This document shows positions 1 through 7,338 of a DNA stretch of 11,846 nucleotides, piece after piece. How positions within the stretch are numbered: position 1 is the first letter of the stretch; each line of letters starts with the position of its first letter. The position numbers were made by a program, and so were the translations under genes. This stretch comes from Promethearchaeota archaeon (GTDB taxonomy: Archaea; Asgardarchaeota; Lokiarchaeia; Sigynarchaeales; SOKP01), in the NCBI GenBank assembly GCA_004524425.1, contig SDNN01000073.1:1-11846 (forward strand). The letters are read 5' to 3'. The notes beneath the pieces are model-generated. The model saw only the letters and a program-made list of their open reading frames with translations. It was not told the origin of the DNA and searched no databases.

Positions 1-1
1 G

Positions 2-85
2 AGGGATCACTACAGCATTAACTTTAACAACTATGCTGTTCAAGATGTTTATGCCCCGAAAGAAAAAATTGTTAATGGAGTTTAA
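2..85 (+). CDS. 3' end of an unidentified gene (5' part outside the window)
   Basis: Reading from base 2 gives 27 residues, RDHYSINFNNYAVQ followed by DVYAPKEKIVNGV, then TAA at 83-85. I prefer this frame because most first codon positions are purines, as in the complete genes of the window. The frame one base later is also open, ending at TAA 87-89, and reads as a hydrophobic stretch followed by a basic cluster; it cannot be fully excluded. The fragment is too short to assign a family and no function is proposed. A seven-T run at 117-123 may serve as its transcription stop. Confidence 0.45.
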   Translation, partial: RDHYSINFNNYAVQDVYAPKEKIVNGV

Positions 86-116
86 TTAATTTTAATTTCA
101 ATTTATTAACACCTTC

Positions 117-128
117 TTTTTTTAAATA
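117..128 (+). promoter_or_regulatory. T-run merging into a TATA-like box (TTTAAATA)
   Basis: Seven T (117-123) run directly into TTTAAATA (121-128). The T-run could end transcription of the upstream gene, as U-tracts do in archaea. The TTTAAATA element could be the TATA box of the aminotransferase gene, with initiation expected near 150 and a leader of about 70 bases. No Shine-Dalgarno sequence precedes the ATG at 220. The sequence is AT-rich throughout, so this assignment is weak. Confidence 0.3.
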
Positions 129-219
129 AAACAATCTTCAGATTCATTGTAAATGAGGAATTCTCGCCCTGTTAAAAAACTTAATAAGAATCTAAGATTG
201 AAATTATTATCAAAGAATA

Positions 220-1422
220 ATGTTAGAGAAAAAAATGCCTGTTGATTGGGATCAGATAAGAAAAACGCAATTTCCTGCTTTAGAGGAATTCACTTATTTA
301 ATTACCGCAGGTTCTGGGCCAATGAGCAAAAGGGCTTATGATAGCGGAATTACATACTTTAATCACATGTTGAATTATGGAGAAGTTGATCATGAATTGT
401 TCTTCCTGGATATGCTCGACACCAGAAAAATGATCGCAGAATATTTAAACGCTAAAATTGACAACATTGCCTTCATGATAAATACCTCTTCTGGATTAGC
501 CACAATTGCCCACTTGTTTGAGGATAAGAAAGGGGAGATCTTATATCCATACATCGAATTTCCTGCAACCGTGCATTTATTTAAAAGGATGGGTTATGCT
601 TGTAAGAAAGTAGAGGAAAAGGATTTTAAATATCCATTAGAAAAGTTTAAGGAGCAAGTAAGTGAAAACACAAAATTTAGCCTTCAATCTCACGTGCAAT
701 CATTTAATGGTTTCAGACAAAATCTTCAAGAATTTGGTGAATTCTGTAAAGAAAACAATTTGATAAACATGATTAATGCAACGCAATCATTTGGAGCATT
801 TGAAATCGATGTTAAAAAAGACAACATTGACCTCCTTGTATCTAGCGGGTTAAAATGGTTAGCGTGCGGATGGGGTATAGGAATACTATATTTAAATGAT
901 AAACTAATCGATAAAGAAGGTCGGAACCTCCCATTTACTAGTTGGCTCAGTGTAGAAGATCCTTATGCCATGGACAACGAAAATTTAAACATCATTGAAA
1001 AACCCCTTGCAATGGATAGTTTTGGTGGATGCCCTAATTTTGCGGGACTTTATGCTTTGAAGGGAGGATTAGAATTAATTAAGCATGAAATAGGAAATGG
1101 AGATATCCGAAATGGGATAAAAAATATTCAAAATCGAATATTATGGTTAACGAATGAATTTATCCAAAAAGTTAGGGATTTCGACTTCAAAATCATAAGC
1201 CCTCTCGAGGACCAATTTCGTTCGGGGATAATAACCGTCGAGCATGAGAAAGCAAAGAAGATATTCCGTGCTTTAAAGAAAAATAAAATATACATAACCT
1301 TGAAGAGGTATCCTGACTCAAAAAAAGAAACTCTATTAAGGTTCGCGATAAATTATTATAATAACATGGAAGATTTAGAGCTCACCATTAAGATATTAAG
1401 TGATATATTTAAGTCACTATAG
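220..1422 (+). CDS. Class V (PLP-dependent) aminotransferase-fold protein
   Basis: A 400-residue protein of the fold-type I, class V aminotransferase family, which includes cysteine desulfurase-, kynureninase- and isopenicillin-epimerase-like enzymes. Visible landmarks are YLITAGSGP (26-34), the cofactor-phosphate segment NTSSGLATIA (88-97), the cofactor-stacking His158 in SHVQSFNG, the ATQ segment at 187-189, the presumed Schiff-base Lys212 in SSGLKW, and the C-terminal LRFAINYYNNMED (373-385), whose Arg374 should bind a substrate carboxylate. The residue before ATQ is Asn186, where the family has an Asp contacting the pyridine nitrogen. No Cys lies at the usual catalytic position of SufS-type desulfurases, so cysteine desulfurase is unlikely. 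Substrate and reaction are unknown. Length is normal and the protein should be cytosolic. ATG 235 is an alternative start 15 bases downstream; both lie before the conserved core. It converges on the PEBP pair with a 43-base gap. Confidence 0.85.
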   Translation: MLEKKMPVDWDQIRKTQFPALEEFTYLITAGSGPMSKRAYDSGITYFNHMLNYGEVDHELFFLDMLDTRKMIAEYLNAKIDNIAFMINTSSGLATIAHLFEDKKGEILYPYIEFPATVHLFKRMGYACKKVEEKDFKYPLEKFKEQVSENTKFSLQSHVQSFNGFRQNLQEFGEFCKENNLINMINATQSFGAFEIDVKKDNIDLLVSSGLKWLACGWGIGILYLNDKLIDKEGRNLPFTSWLSVEDPYAMDNENLNIIEKPLAMDSFGGCPNFAGLYALKGGLELIKHEIGNGDIRNGIKNIQNRILWLTNEFIQKVRDFDFKIISPLEDQFRSGIITVEHEKAKKIFRALKKNKIYITLKRYPDSKKETLLRFAINYYNNMEDLELTIKILSDIFKSL

Positions 1423-1436
1423 ATACCTGGCAATTT

Positions 1437-1447
1437 CCTCTTTTTTT
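1437..1447 (+). terminator. T-rich terminator after the aminotransferase gene
   Basis: CCTC followed by seven T (1441-1447), 15 to 25 bases after the stop codon in the short convergent gap. Archaeal termination often needs only a U-tract without a hairpin, and none is visible here. Confidence 0.4.
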
Positions 1448-1465
1448 AATCTAATTTTACCTTAA

Positions 1466-1963
1466 TTATTGTTCAAAATCCAATGGATTGCCTGAACAAC
1501 TTCCACTACAGGAAGCTAAAGGTTTAGGTTTAGTTTTTCTTTCATAAAACGCTATAAGCTGAGCACGTTCAATCGTGTGCACATTTATTATTCTCCTAAA
1601 ATTTTTATCATTTAAACCTTCCAATTTTTCAACATCTAAAGCATATATTCTAAAAATATACTTCTGAACCCCCCCAGTAGCATTAGGACCTTCATAATTT
1701 AAAGTGTAAAAATCATTCCGAACTTGGATGCCGGGAATAACGCCATCTTGCTCAATCTCATTTAACTCGGCAGGAATGTTATACACGTTCCAATGATTAA
1801 TCTCACCTTGCTCAGGATCAACTCTTGAAAAAGTTAGCGCGAAACTTTTGGTTCCTTCTGGTGGATTGCTCCATCTTAGATGTGGGGAAAAATCCTCTCC
1901 GTCGCATGTGAATTTCTTATCTAATGGTTCATTATTGTTAAAATCATCGCTTTTTAAGATCAT
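1466..1963 (-). CDS. Divergent PEBP (YbhB/YbcL-like) protein with Cys-containing tail
   Basis: A 165-residue PEBP/Raf-kinase-inhibitor-like protein, paralogous to the gene just upstream and alignable without gaps through the core: FTCDGEDFSPHLRW (18-31), TKSFALTF (38-45), NHWNVYNIP (56-64), the IPGIQ-NDF stretch (76-85), ALDVEKLEG (108-116). Anion-pocket positions have changed. The first Asp of the neighbour's DPDAP motif is Arg47, its Pro-Pro is Ala95-Thr96, and its His100-Arg101 is Gln100-Lys101; His57 is kept. After the usual end near residue 142 a tail of about 23 residues carries Cys152 and Cys156 in a CSGSC motif. No signal peptide. A TTG codon lies just before ATG 1963; I chose the ATG. 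The 39-base gap to the upstream PEBP gene suggests one transcript. The changed pocket suggests a different ligand or loss of binding. Confidence 0.85.
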   Translation of the reverse strand: MILKSDDFNNNEPLDKKFTCDGEDFSPHLRWSNPPEGTKSFALTFSRVDPEQGEINHWNVYNIPAELNEIEQDGVIPGIQVRNDFYTLNYEGPNATGGVQKYIFRIYALDVEKLEGLNDKNFRRIINVHTIERAQLIAFYERKTKPKPLASCSGSCSGNPLDFEQ

Positions 1964-2002
1964 CAATTAAAAAATAAAAAGCCAGTAATTTAAAAATTAT
2001 CT

Positions 2003-2431
2003 TTATTTACTATAAAGTCCGATTAACTGTGCAGATTCAATTAAGTGTTTTTTAAATTTATCTCGAAAATTACTTTTGGTTACTCCTTCTAGTTTTTCTA
2101 CATTAAGCGCATGTATCTTGAAGAAATATCTATGTGTTCCACTTGGCGGGGCGGGTCCTCCATATCCTTTCTCTCCAAAATCATTTACAAGTTGGATACC
2201 AGGAACTTGGCCCCCCTGAGATATTTCCTTAACATCCGAAGGGATGTTAATTACTAACCAATGAATCCAGTCCCCAGCCGGAGCATCTGGATCATTACAA
2301 GAAAGAGCAAAACTTTTGGTTTTATCCGGAATCTCTTCCCATTTCAAGTGTGGTGAGATATTTTTTCCACGGTAGGAAAATTTCTTATCCATTTTCCCGT
2401 TAGGTTCAAAATCATTACTAACTAATTGCAT
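2003..2431 (-). CDS. PEBP (YbhB/YbcL, Raf-kinase-inhibitor-like) protein, canonical pocket
   Basis: A 142-residue phosphatidylethanolamine-binding-protein-family member, close to the usual length of bacterial and archaeal YbhB/YbcL proteins. The family signature is complete: ISPHLKW (25-31), DPDAP (47-51), IHW (56-58), NDFGEKGYGGPAPP (83-96) and GTHRY (98-102). In PEBP structures the Asp of DPDAP, the two His and the Pro/Tyr residues line a small anion-binding cavity, and all are present. The physiological ligand of prokaryotic members is not established, so no specific role is claimed. No signal peptide or membrane segment, so cytosolic. It is the first gene of a tandem pair read leftwards and diverges from the histidine kinase gene. 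There is no Shine-Dalgarno sequence; a TATA-like element about 27 bases before the ATG suggests a leaderless or short-leader transcript. Confidence 0.93.
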   Translation of the reverse strand: MQLVSNDFEPNGKMDKKFSYRGKNISPHLKWEEIPDKTKSFALSCNDPDAPAGDWIHWLVINIPSDVKEISQGGQVPGIQLVNDFGEKGYGGPAPPSGTHRYFFKIHALNVEKLEGVTKSNFRDKFKKHLIESAQLIGLYSK

Positions 2432-2452
2432 AACTAGAAATTATAATACTTA

Positions 2453-2463
2453 ATTATTTAATT
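2453..2463 (-). promoter_or_regulatory. TATA-like element for the PEBP pair (leaderless spacing)
   Basis: On the minus strand this reads AATTAAATAAT, 22 to 32 bases before the ATG at 2431. That is the archaeal TATA-to-start distance expected for a transcript beginning at or near the start codon, consistent with the lack of a ribosome binding site. The AT-rich background makes chance matches common. Confidence 0.35.
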
Positions 2464-2488
2464 ATTTTGAAACCTCTAAAATTTAAGA

Positions 2489-2498
2489 ATATATAATA
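2489..2498 (+). promoter_or_regulatory. TATA-like element for the histidine kinase gene
   Basis: ATATATAATA lies 73 bases before the ATG at 2571, so initiation would be near 2523 with a leader of about 50 bases. A second candidate, CTATAATATTA at 2548-2558, is too close to the ATG for a normal archaeal promoter. No Shine-Dalgarno sequence precedes the ATG (…CTATACC-ATG). Confidence 0.3.
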
Positions 2499-2570
2499 AG
2501 GCATATTTACTTTTTTATTAATAAAGACTAAAGATTATCTTAACGGTCTATAATATTAATTTACTATACC

Positions 2571-5500
2571 ATGGTTGATACATTAAAAGATTTTATTGAC
2601 CCTATAGAAATATATAAAATAATAGTCGATAATGTTAATGAATTAGTCAGCATTATCGAAAAAGACCACCCATTTCGAATAGAATTCGTTAATAACCAAA
2701 CTTTTTCACGTTTCCTCAATTATTCTGATGGAGAATTAGTTAGCAAATCATTTTTAGATCTTCTTCATCCTCAAGATAAAGATAAAATAGAAAAAAAATT
2801 AATAAAAGGGTTCGAGGGAATCCTTGAACTAGAAGAAATAAGATTAAAACATAAAAATCAAAAATATATTAGCTTTGAATTAAAAGCAAGAAAAATAAAA
2901 GATCATGAAAATAGAATAAAAATACTCTTAATATTAAGAGATAAGACTAAGAACAAAAAATTAGAAACCAAAGTTAAAGATTATGAAAACAAAATTAAGA
3001 ATTTAGTAAGTTCAATACCAGAAATTCGTTTTTGGAAACTTTTCTATCCTAAAAAATATGAAGAGGCGTTAAAACTTTCTTATGAAATGCTCCAAACGGT
3101 AATTGACAATATCCCGGAAAACATTTTTTGGAAAGATACTAATTTGGTCTATTTGGGATGTAATCAAAATTATGCCGAATTAATAGATGCTCAAATTCCT
3201 GAAAATGTTATTGGCAAAAAGGATGAAGAATTATTATTTAATAAGGGGCTACATCAAACAAAAATAGAGCAGATTGAGGAAAAAGAAAGTAAAATTATTG
3301 AATTGAACAAGCCTGAGTACCATGTAGTTGAGTCATGGATTTTTAATGACGATAAAAAAATTTGGTTAGACACGAATAGAATACCACTTCATGATTCAGA
3401 AGGAAATATTGTAGGGCTCTTAGTGACGTACGATGATATTACAGAAATAAAAAAAGGAGAAGAAAAATTAAAAGAATCTGAGCAAAAATTTAGAACCATC
3501 AGTGAACGCTCGCTCATGGGAATACTCATCCTACAAGATGATTTAATAAAATACGTAAATCAACGAGCTTCTCAAACCCTCGGATATTCCATAGAGGAGA
3601 TGAAATCATGGAAAAAAAACAAGTTTCTTAAATTATTTGTTCCAGAAGATAGAGAATTAGTTTTAAAAATGGCAAGAGAAATAGAATTAGAGCAAAGAGA
3701 AAATCGAGGGAATATACAGATCCGTTGTATCAAAAAAACTGGTGAAATATTGTGGATTGAATTATTTGCAAAATCTTTTAATTTCCAAGGAGAGCCAGCT
3801 GTTCTGGTCACTGCCGTGGATATAACTAAACGCAAAAAAGCTGAAGATAAATTAATTGAATCTGAGGAGAAATATCGCCATCTTTTTGAAAGTTCCCCGA
3901 ACATGATATGTTTAATAGATGGAAATAGAAAAATAATAGATTTTAACAGTGCGTTAATAAGATTTTTTGATCGAAAAAGAAATGAATTATTAGGAAAATA
4001 TTTTACAGAAGTTTATCAATTTTCAGAAGATGAATTATTATTACTTGATGAAAAATTCAAGGAATTGTTTAAAAAAGGATATATTAAGCCTTTAGAATTA
4101 GAAATCATCAAAGATGATAACAAAGCAGCTTGGTTAAACGTGCAGGCTTCTTTCGTTGAAACTGGATTGCAAACATTAATCGAAATTATAATGGAAGATA
4201 TTACTGATCGTAAATTATCTGAAGAAATTTTACAATTAAACGAAGCACGTCTTAATGCCCTATTTAAGCTAAGTCTAATGGGGGATTCTACTGAAAAAGA
4301 AATAGCGCAATATGCCGTGGAAAAAGCTATTGAATTGACGAATAGTAAATTTGGAGGTTTGTTCTTCATAAATCAAGGAGAGTTGTATTTGAAGCATTTT
4401 TCTCACATAGATTTTTCTGATTTTAGTGAGGATTTTAATGCTAACTACAGGTCGTTAAATGAGATTATTTGTTGGAGAGAGCTCTTAAATGAACGTAAAC
4501 CACAAATAAATAATAACTACACTGGTTCAATTGCATTACTAGTCGACCATCCACAGAGCAATGACATCATTTCTCGTTTTTTAATAATACCTATTCTTGA
4601 TGAGGATCAAGTAGTTGCTATAGCTTGCTTATTCAATAAGAAGAGTAATTATAGTGAAATAGATATTCACCAGATTACTTCATTCATGGATGGCGTGTGG
4701 AAAAATATTCAACGTAAAAGAGCCCGAGAGGCTTTAAGAGAAAGTGAAAAAAAATATAGAGATCTGCTTGAAACTTCATCCATGGGGATCTTAGTTTATG
4801 ATATGAGGGCAAACGATTTCACTTATGTAAATCCTAAACTACTCAAAATGCTTGGTTATGAAAAAAAAAAGGATTTTAAAAAAAACGATTTGATTAAAAG
4901 AATATATCACGCTGATCTTAAAAAGTTTTTCAGACTTCTGGATAAAGAAATTATAGAGTTTAGGATATACGATAAGATTGGAAACTTAAAATGGCTTTCA
5001 AGTAGATTAATAAACCAATATAACGAAAAAGGAGAAGTAACCAGTTTTAGAGTGTGGGTAGAGGATGTTACCGAAAAAAAAATGTTTGAGGAGTTAATTT
5101 ATGAATTAAATATCAACTTTTTAAGCTACACTCCAGATATCCAACAAAATATTGAAAGGTTGCTTGAAACTTGCCAAAAGCTGTTAAATTCTGACGTGGT
5201 AATTTATGTTCACAGAAGATTTCACGAGGGTAAAGAAATTTATTATTTAATGGACAGCAATAAGGAAGTGCAAGCTCTCTCACCAGATGAACTCAATAAT
5301 AAACTCTTCATTAATGAACTATTTATGGAAAATCACGACTATGTACAAACCATCTTCGACATCAATGAGACTAAATATGCTCAAACAGATCCATACATTA
5401 TAAATTATAAAGCTAAAGGATGTTATGGCAAATTAATTAAATCACAAAATGAATTTAATAGTGCTCTTTGCGTTTTTTATGATAAAAATCCGATAATTTC

Positions 5501-6293
5501 ACATCAAGATAAATTTGTATTGTTTTTGGTCGGCGATGCTATTGAAATTGAACAGAGACGCTGGCAAGTACAACAACATTTAGAAGAGCAAAATAAGTTA
5601 AAAACGGATTTATTATCAAGAACCTCACATGAATTGAAGACTCCGCTCATATCAATAAAAGGTTTCACTGAACTTCTACTTACCATTCATAAAAGCAACT
5701 TAGATTCCGATGTGATTTCAATACTCGAGGAAATAAAAGAGGGAAGTAATCGATTGGAGAGATTAGTGAATTCCCTTTTAAAGAGTTCTCGATTAGACCA
5801 AGGAAGATTCAAATTGAATATAACAACTGAGGATCTTTCTTTCTTAATTAAATTTTGTGTAAAAGAATTACAAGGATTAGCAGAATTAAGAAACCAAAAA
5901 ATCAATCTTAATATTCACGAATATTTAACATGCAATCTTGATAAAGAAAGGGTATATGAGGTCATGACAAATATCTTATTAAATGCCATAAAATATACTC
6001 CTCCTGGCGGCAATATTACCATAAAAACAGATATTAAAGAAAAGTTTTATATCATTTGTGTTAAGGATAATGGAATAGGAATAACGGAAGAAGAGAAATC
6101 ACAATTATTCAAACAGTTTGGAAAAATTGAGAGATACGGTAAGGGATGGGATGTAGATATTGAAGGTTCGGGCCTAGGATTATATATATCGAAGAAAATC
6201 ATAGAATTACACGGAGGAAAAATATGGGTAGAATCGGAAGGTAGAAATGAAGGAAGTATATTTTGTTTTTCGCTCCCCATAATCTCAAAATAG
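2571..6293 (+). CDS. Soluble multi-PAS/GAF sensor histidine kinase
   Basis: A 1240-residue hybrid-free sensor kinase. Domains in order: PAS at about 15-128; a short charged coiled-coil-like link (129-146); PAS at 170-300 ending in DDITEIKK; PAS at 302-428 (VDITKRKKAE); PAS at 430-555 (EDITDRK); GAF at 557-715; PAS at 725-842 (EDVTEKK); a divergent GAF-like region at 845-1000; then HisKA and HATPase_c to the end. The kinase core is intact: phospho-acceptor His1020 in SHELKTP, N-box Asn1138 in NILLNAIKYTP, G1 box DNGIGI (1166-1171) and G2 box GSGLGL (1199-1204). No membrane helix, signal peptide or receiver domain, so it should sense cytosolic signals or act through partners. Ligands cannot be inferred. 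No response-regulator gene is in the window, so its target is unknown. It ends 39 bases from a convergent seven-helix membrane protein gene. An A10 run in the fifth PAS is a possible slippage site. Confidence 0.93.
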   Translation: MVDTLKDFIDPIEIYKIIVDNVNELVSIIEKDHPFRIEFVNNQTFSRFLNYSDGELVSKSFLDLLHPQDKDKIEKKLIKGFEGILELEEIRLKHKNQKYISFELKARKIKDHENRIKILLILRDKTKNKKLETKVKDYENKIKNLVSSIPEIRFWKLFYPKKYEEALKLSYEMLQTVIDNIPENIFWKDTNLVYLGCNQNYAELIDAQIPENVIGKKDEELLFNKGLHQTKIEQIEEKESKIIELNKPEYHVVESWIFNDDKKIWLDTNRIPLHDSEGNIVGLLVTYDDITEIKKGEEKLKESEQKFRTISERSLMGILILQDDLIKYVNQRASQTLGYSIEEMKSWKKNKFLKLFVPEDRELVLKMAREIELEQRENRGNIQIRCIKKTGEILWIELFAKSFNFQGEPAVLVTAVDITKRKKAEDKLIESEEKYRHLFESSPNMICLIDGNRKIIDFNSALIRFFDRKRNELLGKYFTEVYQFSEDELLLLDEKFKELFKKGYIKPLELEIIKDDNKAAWLNVQASFVETGLQTLIEIIMEDITDRKLSEEILQLNEARLNALFKLSLMGDSTEKEIAQYAVEKAIELTNSKFGGLFFINQGELYLKHFSHIDFSDFSEDFNANYRSLNEIICWRELLNERKPQINNNYTGSIALLVDHPQSNDIISRFLIIPILDEDQVVAIACLFNKKSNYSEIDIHQITSFMDGVWKNIQRKRAREALRESEKKYRDLLETSSMGILVYDMRANDFTYVNPKLLKMLGYEKKKDFKKNDLIKRIYHADLKKFFRLLDKEIIEFRIYDKIGNLKWLSSRLINQYNEKGEVTSFRVWVEDVTEKKMFEELIYELNINFLSYTPDIQQNIERLLETCQKLLNSDVVIYVHRRFHEGKEIYYLMDSNKEVQALSPDELNNKLFINELFMENHDYVQTIFDINETKYAQTDPYIINYKAKGCYGKLIKSQNEFNSALCVFYDKNPIISHQDKFVLFLVGDAIEIEQRRWQVQQHLEEQNKLKTDLLSRTSHELKTPLISIKGFTELLLTIHKSNLDSDVISILEEIKEGSNRLERLVNSLLKSSRLDQGRFKLNITTEDLSFLIKFCVKELQGLAELRNQKINLNIHEYLTCNLDKERVYEVMTNILLNAIKYTPPGGNITIKTDIKEKFYIICVKDNGIGITEEEKSQLFKQFGKIERYGKGWDVDIEGSGLGLYISKKIIELHGGKIWVESEGRNEGSIFCFSLPIISK

Positions 6294-6332
6294 TCAATCT
6301 ATATAGATGATAATAATTTTTGTAAGAAAGAA

Positions 6333-7040
6333 TTATAATTCACGACCGGTTCCATAATAGATAAAAAGTCCTGATGGTATTATTATAAATGATAAAACAC
6401 TCCAAATTATTTTATAAAATGGATTATCTGTAGTAATATAAAACAGCAATCCGTAGAAACTAAAAGCTAAAATCACAATTCCTATCGAAAAATATTTAAT
6501 CTTTTTCTTTAAGAGAGTATCATTAAAGGAATCATGAACTCTTTTAGTAGTTATCATCAAGGGTAAAAAATAAAATATGGTATAAAAAATAATTAAAATA
6601 ATGGAAAATTCTTTACTGTAGACGGGTTTCCAATTAGTTTTTTCACTGTACTCGATTCCTCCAGGAAGGAAAATAACTAAAATCGTCATAATAGTATAAA
6701 TTGAAATGAATATTAATTGCTTTTTATGAGTCAGACCTATTCTTTCTTTTAAAAGAGTTAAGTTAAAAGATATTAGAAAAATTGCACTAAAAAAACCAAA
6801 AAAAAGAGTAATTCTATACAATAAGATGCTAATTTCCGAAACTTTAATTGGAATAAAAATCGCATTGAGAATGAAAGCTAAAGAAATAAGCGAAAAGAAT
6901 GCAATTAAATATATGGTATTGACATCTCTATTCCGTTTTATGATTTTCAAAGCTAAAAATAAAAAAAGAATTCCTAAAAATAACTGTACTACATAGATGC
7001 CTAAAAATCTCGTCCAATCATGAGAATTTAAAAATAACAT
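6333..7040 (-). CDS. Seven-helix membrane protein of unknown function (paralog 1)
   Basis: A 235-residue, almost entirely hydrophobic protein with seven predicted membrane segments, at about 12-34, 41-65, 69-97, 107-126, 143-165, 181-203 and 208-231. Basic clusters follow helices 1 (KIIKRNR), 3 (KERIGLTHKK) and 5 (KRVHDSFNDTLLKKK). By the positive-inside rule the N terminus is outside and the C terminus inside. The outer loop between helices 4 and 5 contains TNWKPV (135-140). It is clearly homologous to the divergent gene at 7339-8052, sharing KRNR, TNW-PV, SFN, and IIIPSG followed by YYG near the end. I do not recognise the family. The layout resembles membrane sensor modules found at the N terminus of histidine kinases, but no output domain is present and there is no retinal-type Lys in helix 7. 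A TTTAAAG element at 7066-7072 (minus strand), 26-32 bases before the ATG, may be its TATA box. Confidence 0.82.
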   Translation of the reverse strand: MLFLNSHDWTRFLGIYVVQLFLGILFLFLALKIIKRNRDVNTIYLIAFFSLISLAFILNAIFIPIKVSEISILLYRITLFFGFFSAIFLISFNLTLLKERIGLTHKKQLIFISIYTIMTILVIFLPGGIEYSEKTNWKPVYSKEFSIILIIFYTIFYFLPLMITTKRVHDSFNDTLLKKKIKYFSIGIVILAFSFYGLLFYITTDNPFYKIIWSVLSFIIIPSGLFIYYGTGREL

Positions 7041-7338
7041 CCTTTTTTTATTAGATGCGTGTATTCTTTAAACTTAACCCTATGACTTACTTCAATTTTA
7101 TGATACAATTTATCTATAATTAACGATAAAATTACATGATAATGATTTTTTTAAAAATTTAAAAAGTTTTATTTTATAAATTAAAATTTTAATAAACTCA
7201 TTCAAAGAAAGATTTTATTTATACTAAGACAGAAAAGTTAAAGCTTAGAGTTATATTTTTATATAGATAAGATAATTAATAAGTAAAAAATCTATTTAAA
7301 ATATTTATAGATAATGATCTTATTTTAAATTACATAAA
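7041..7338. promoter_or_regulatory. Divergent promoter region with three TATAGATAA sites
   Basis: This 298-base, extremely AT-rich spacer separates the two divergent seven-helix genes; I see no coding sequence in it. TATAGATAA occurs at 7262-7270 and 7306-7314 on the plus strand and at 7110-7118 on the minus strand. The first of these ends 68 bases before the ATG of the rightward gene. The minus-strand copy ends 69 bases before the ATG of the leftward gene. The third lies 24 bases before the rightward ATG. They could be TATA boxes or binding sites for a shared regulator of both genes. A longer form, TTATAGATAA, is shared by the minus-strand copy and the third copy. Confidence 0.45.
7066..7072 (-). 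promoter_or_regulatory. TATA-like element for seven-helix paralog 1
   Basis: Reads TTTAAAG on the minus strand, 26 to 32 bases before the ATG at 7040, fitting a very short or absent leader. The bases next to the start are AAAAAAAGG-ATG; the AGG is too close to work as a ribosome binding site. Confidence 0.3.

Noticed and set aside
3..89. Open frame ending at TAA 87-89, hydrophobic then basic
   Set aside because: First-base purine pattern is poorer than in the overlapping frame ending at 85, which I preferred; too short to decide firmly.
220..1422. Identification as SufS-type cysteine desulfurase
   Set aside because: No Cys at the catalytic position near the C terminus and the cofactor Asp is Asn; only the class V fold is supported.
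1964..1966. TTG start extending the divergent PEBP protein by one residue
   Set aside because: An ATG follows immediately and no ribosome binding site favours the TTG.
3572..6280. Several antisense open frames inside the histidine kinase gene
   Set aside because: They lie opposite a continuous, domain-rich coding sequence and show no recognisable protein features.
6297..6308. Perfect palindrome ATCTATATAGAT after the kinase stop codon
   Set aside because: Short, nearly all A/T, with no strong T-run right after it; likely chance in this composition, though a role in the convergent gap is possible.
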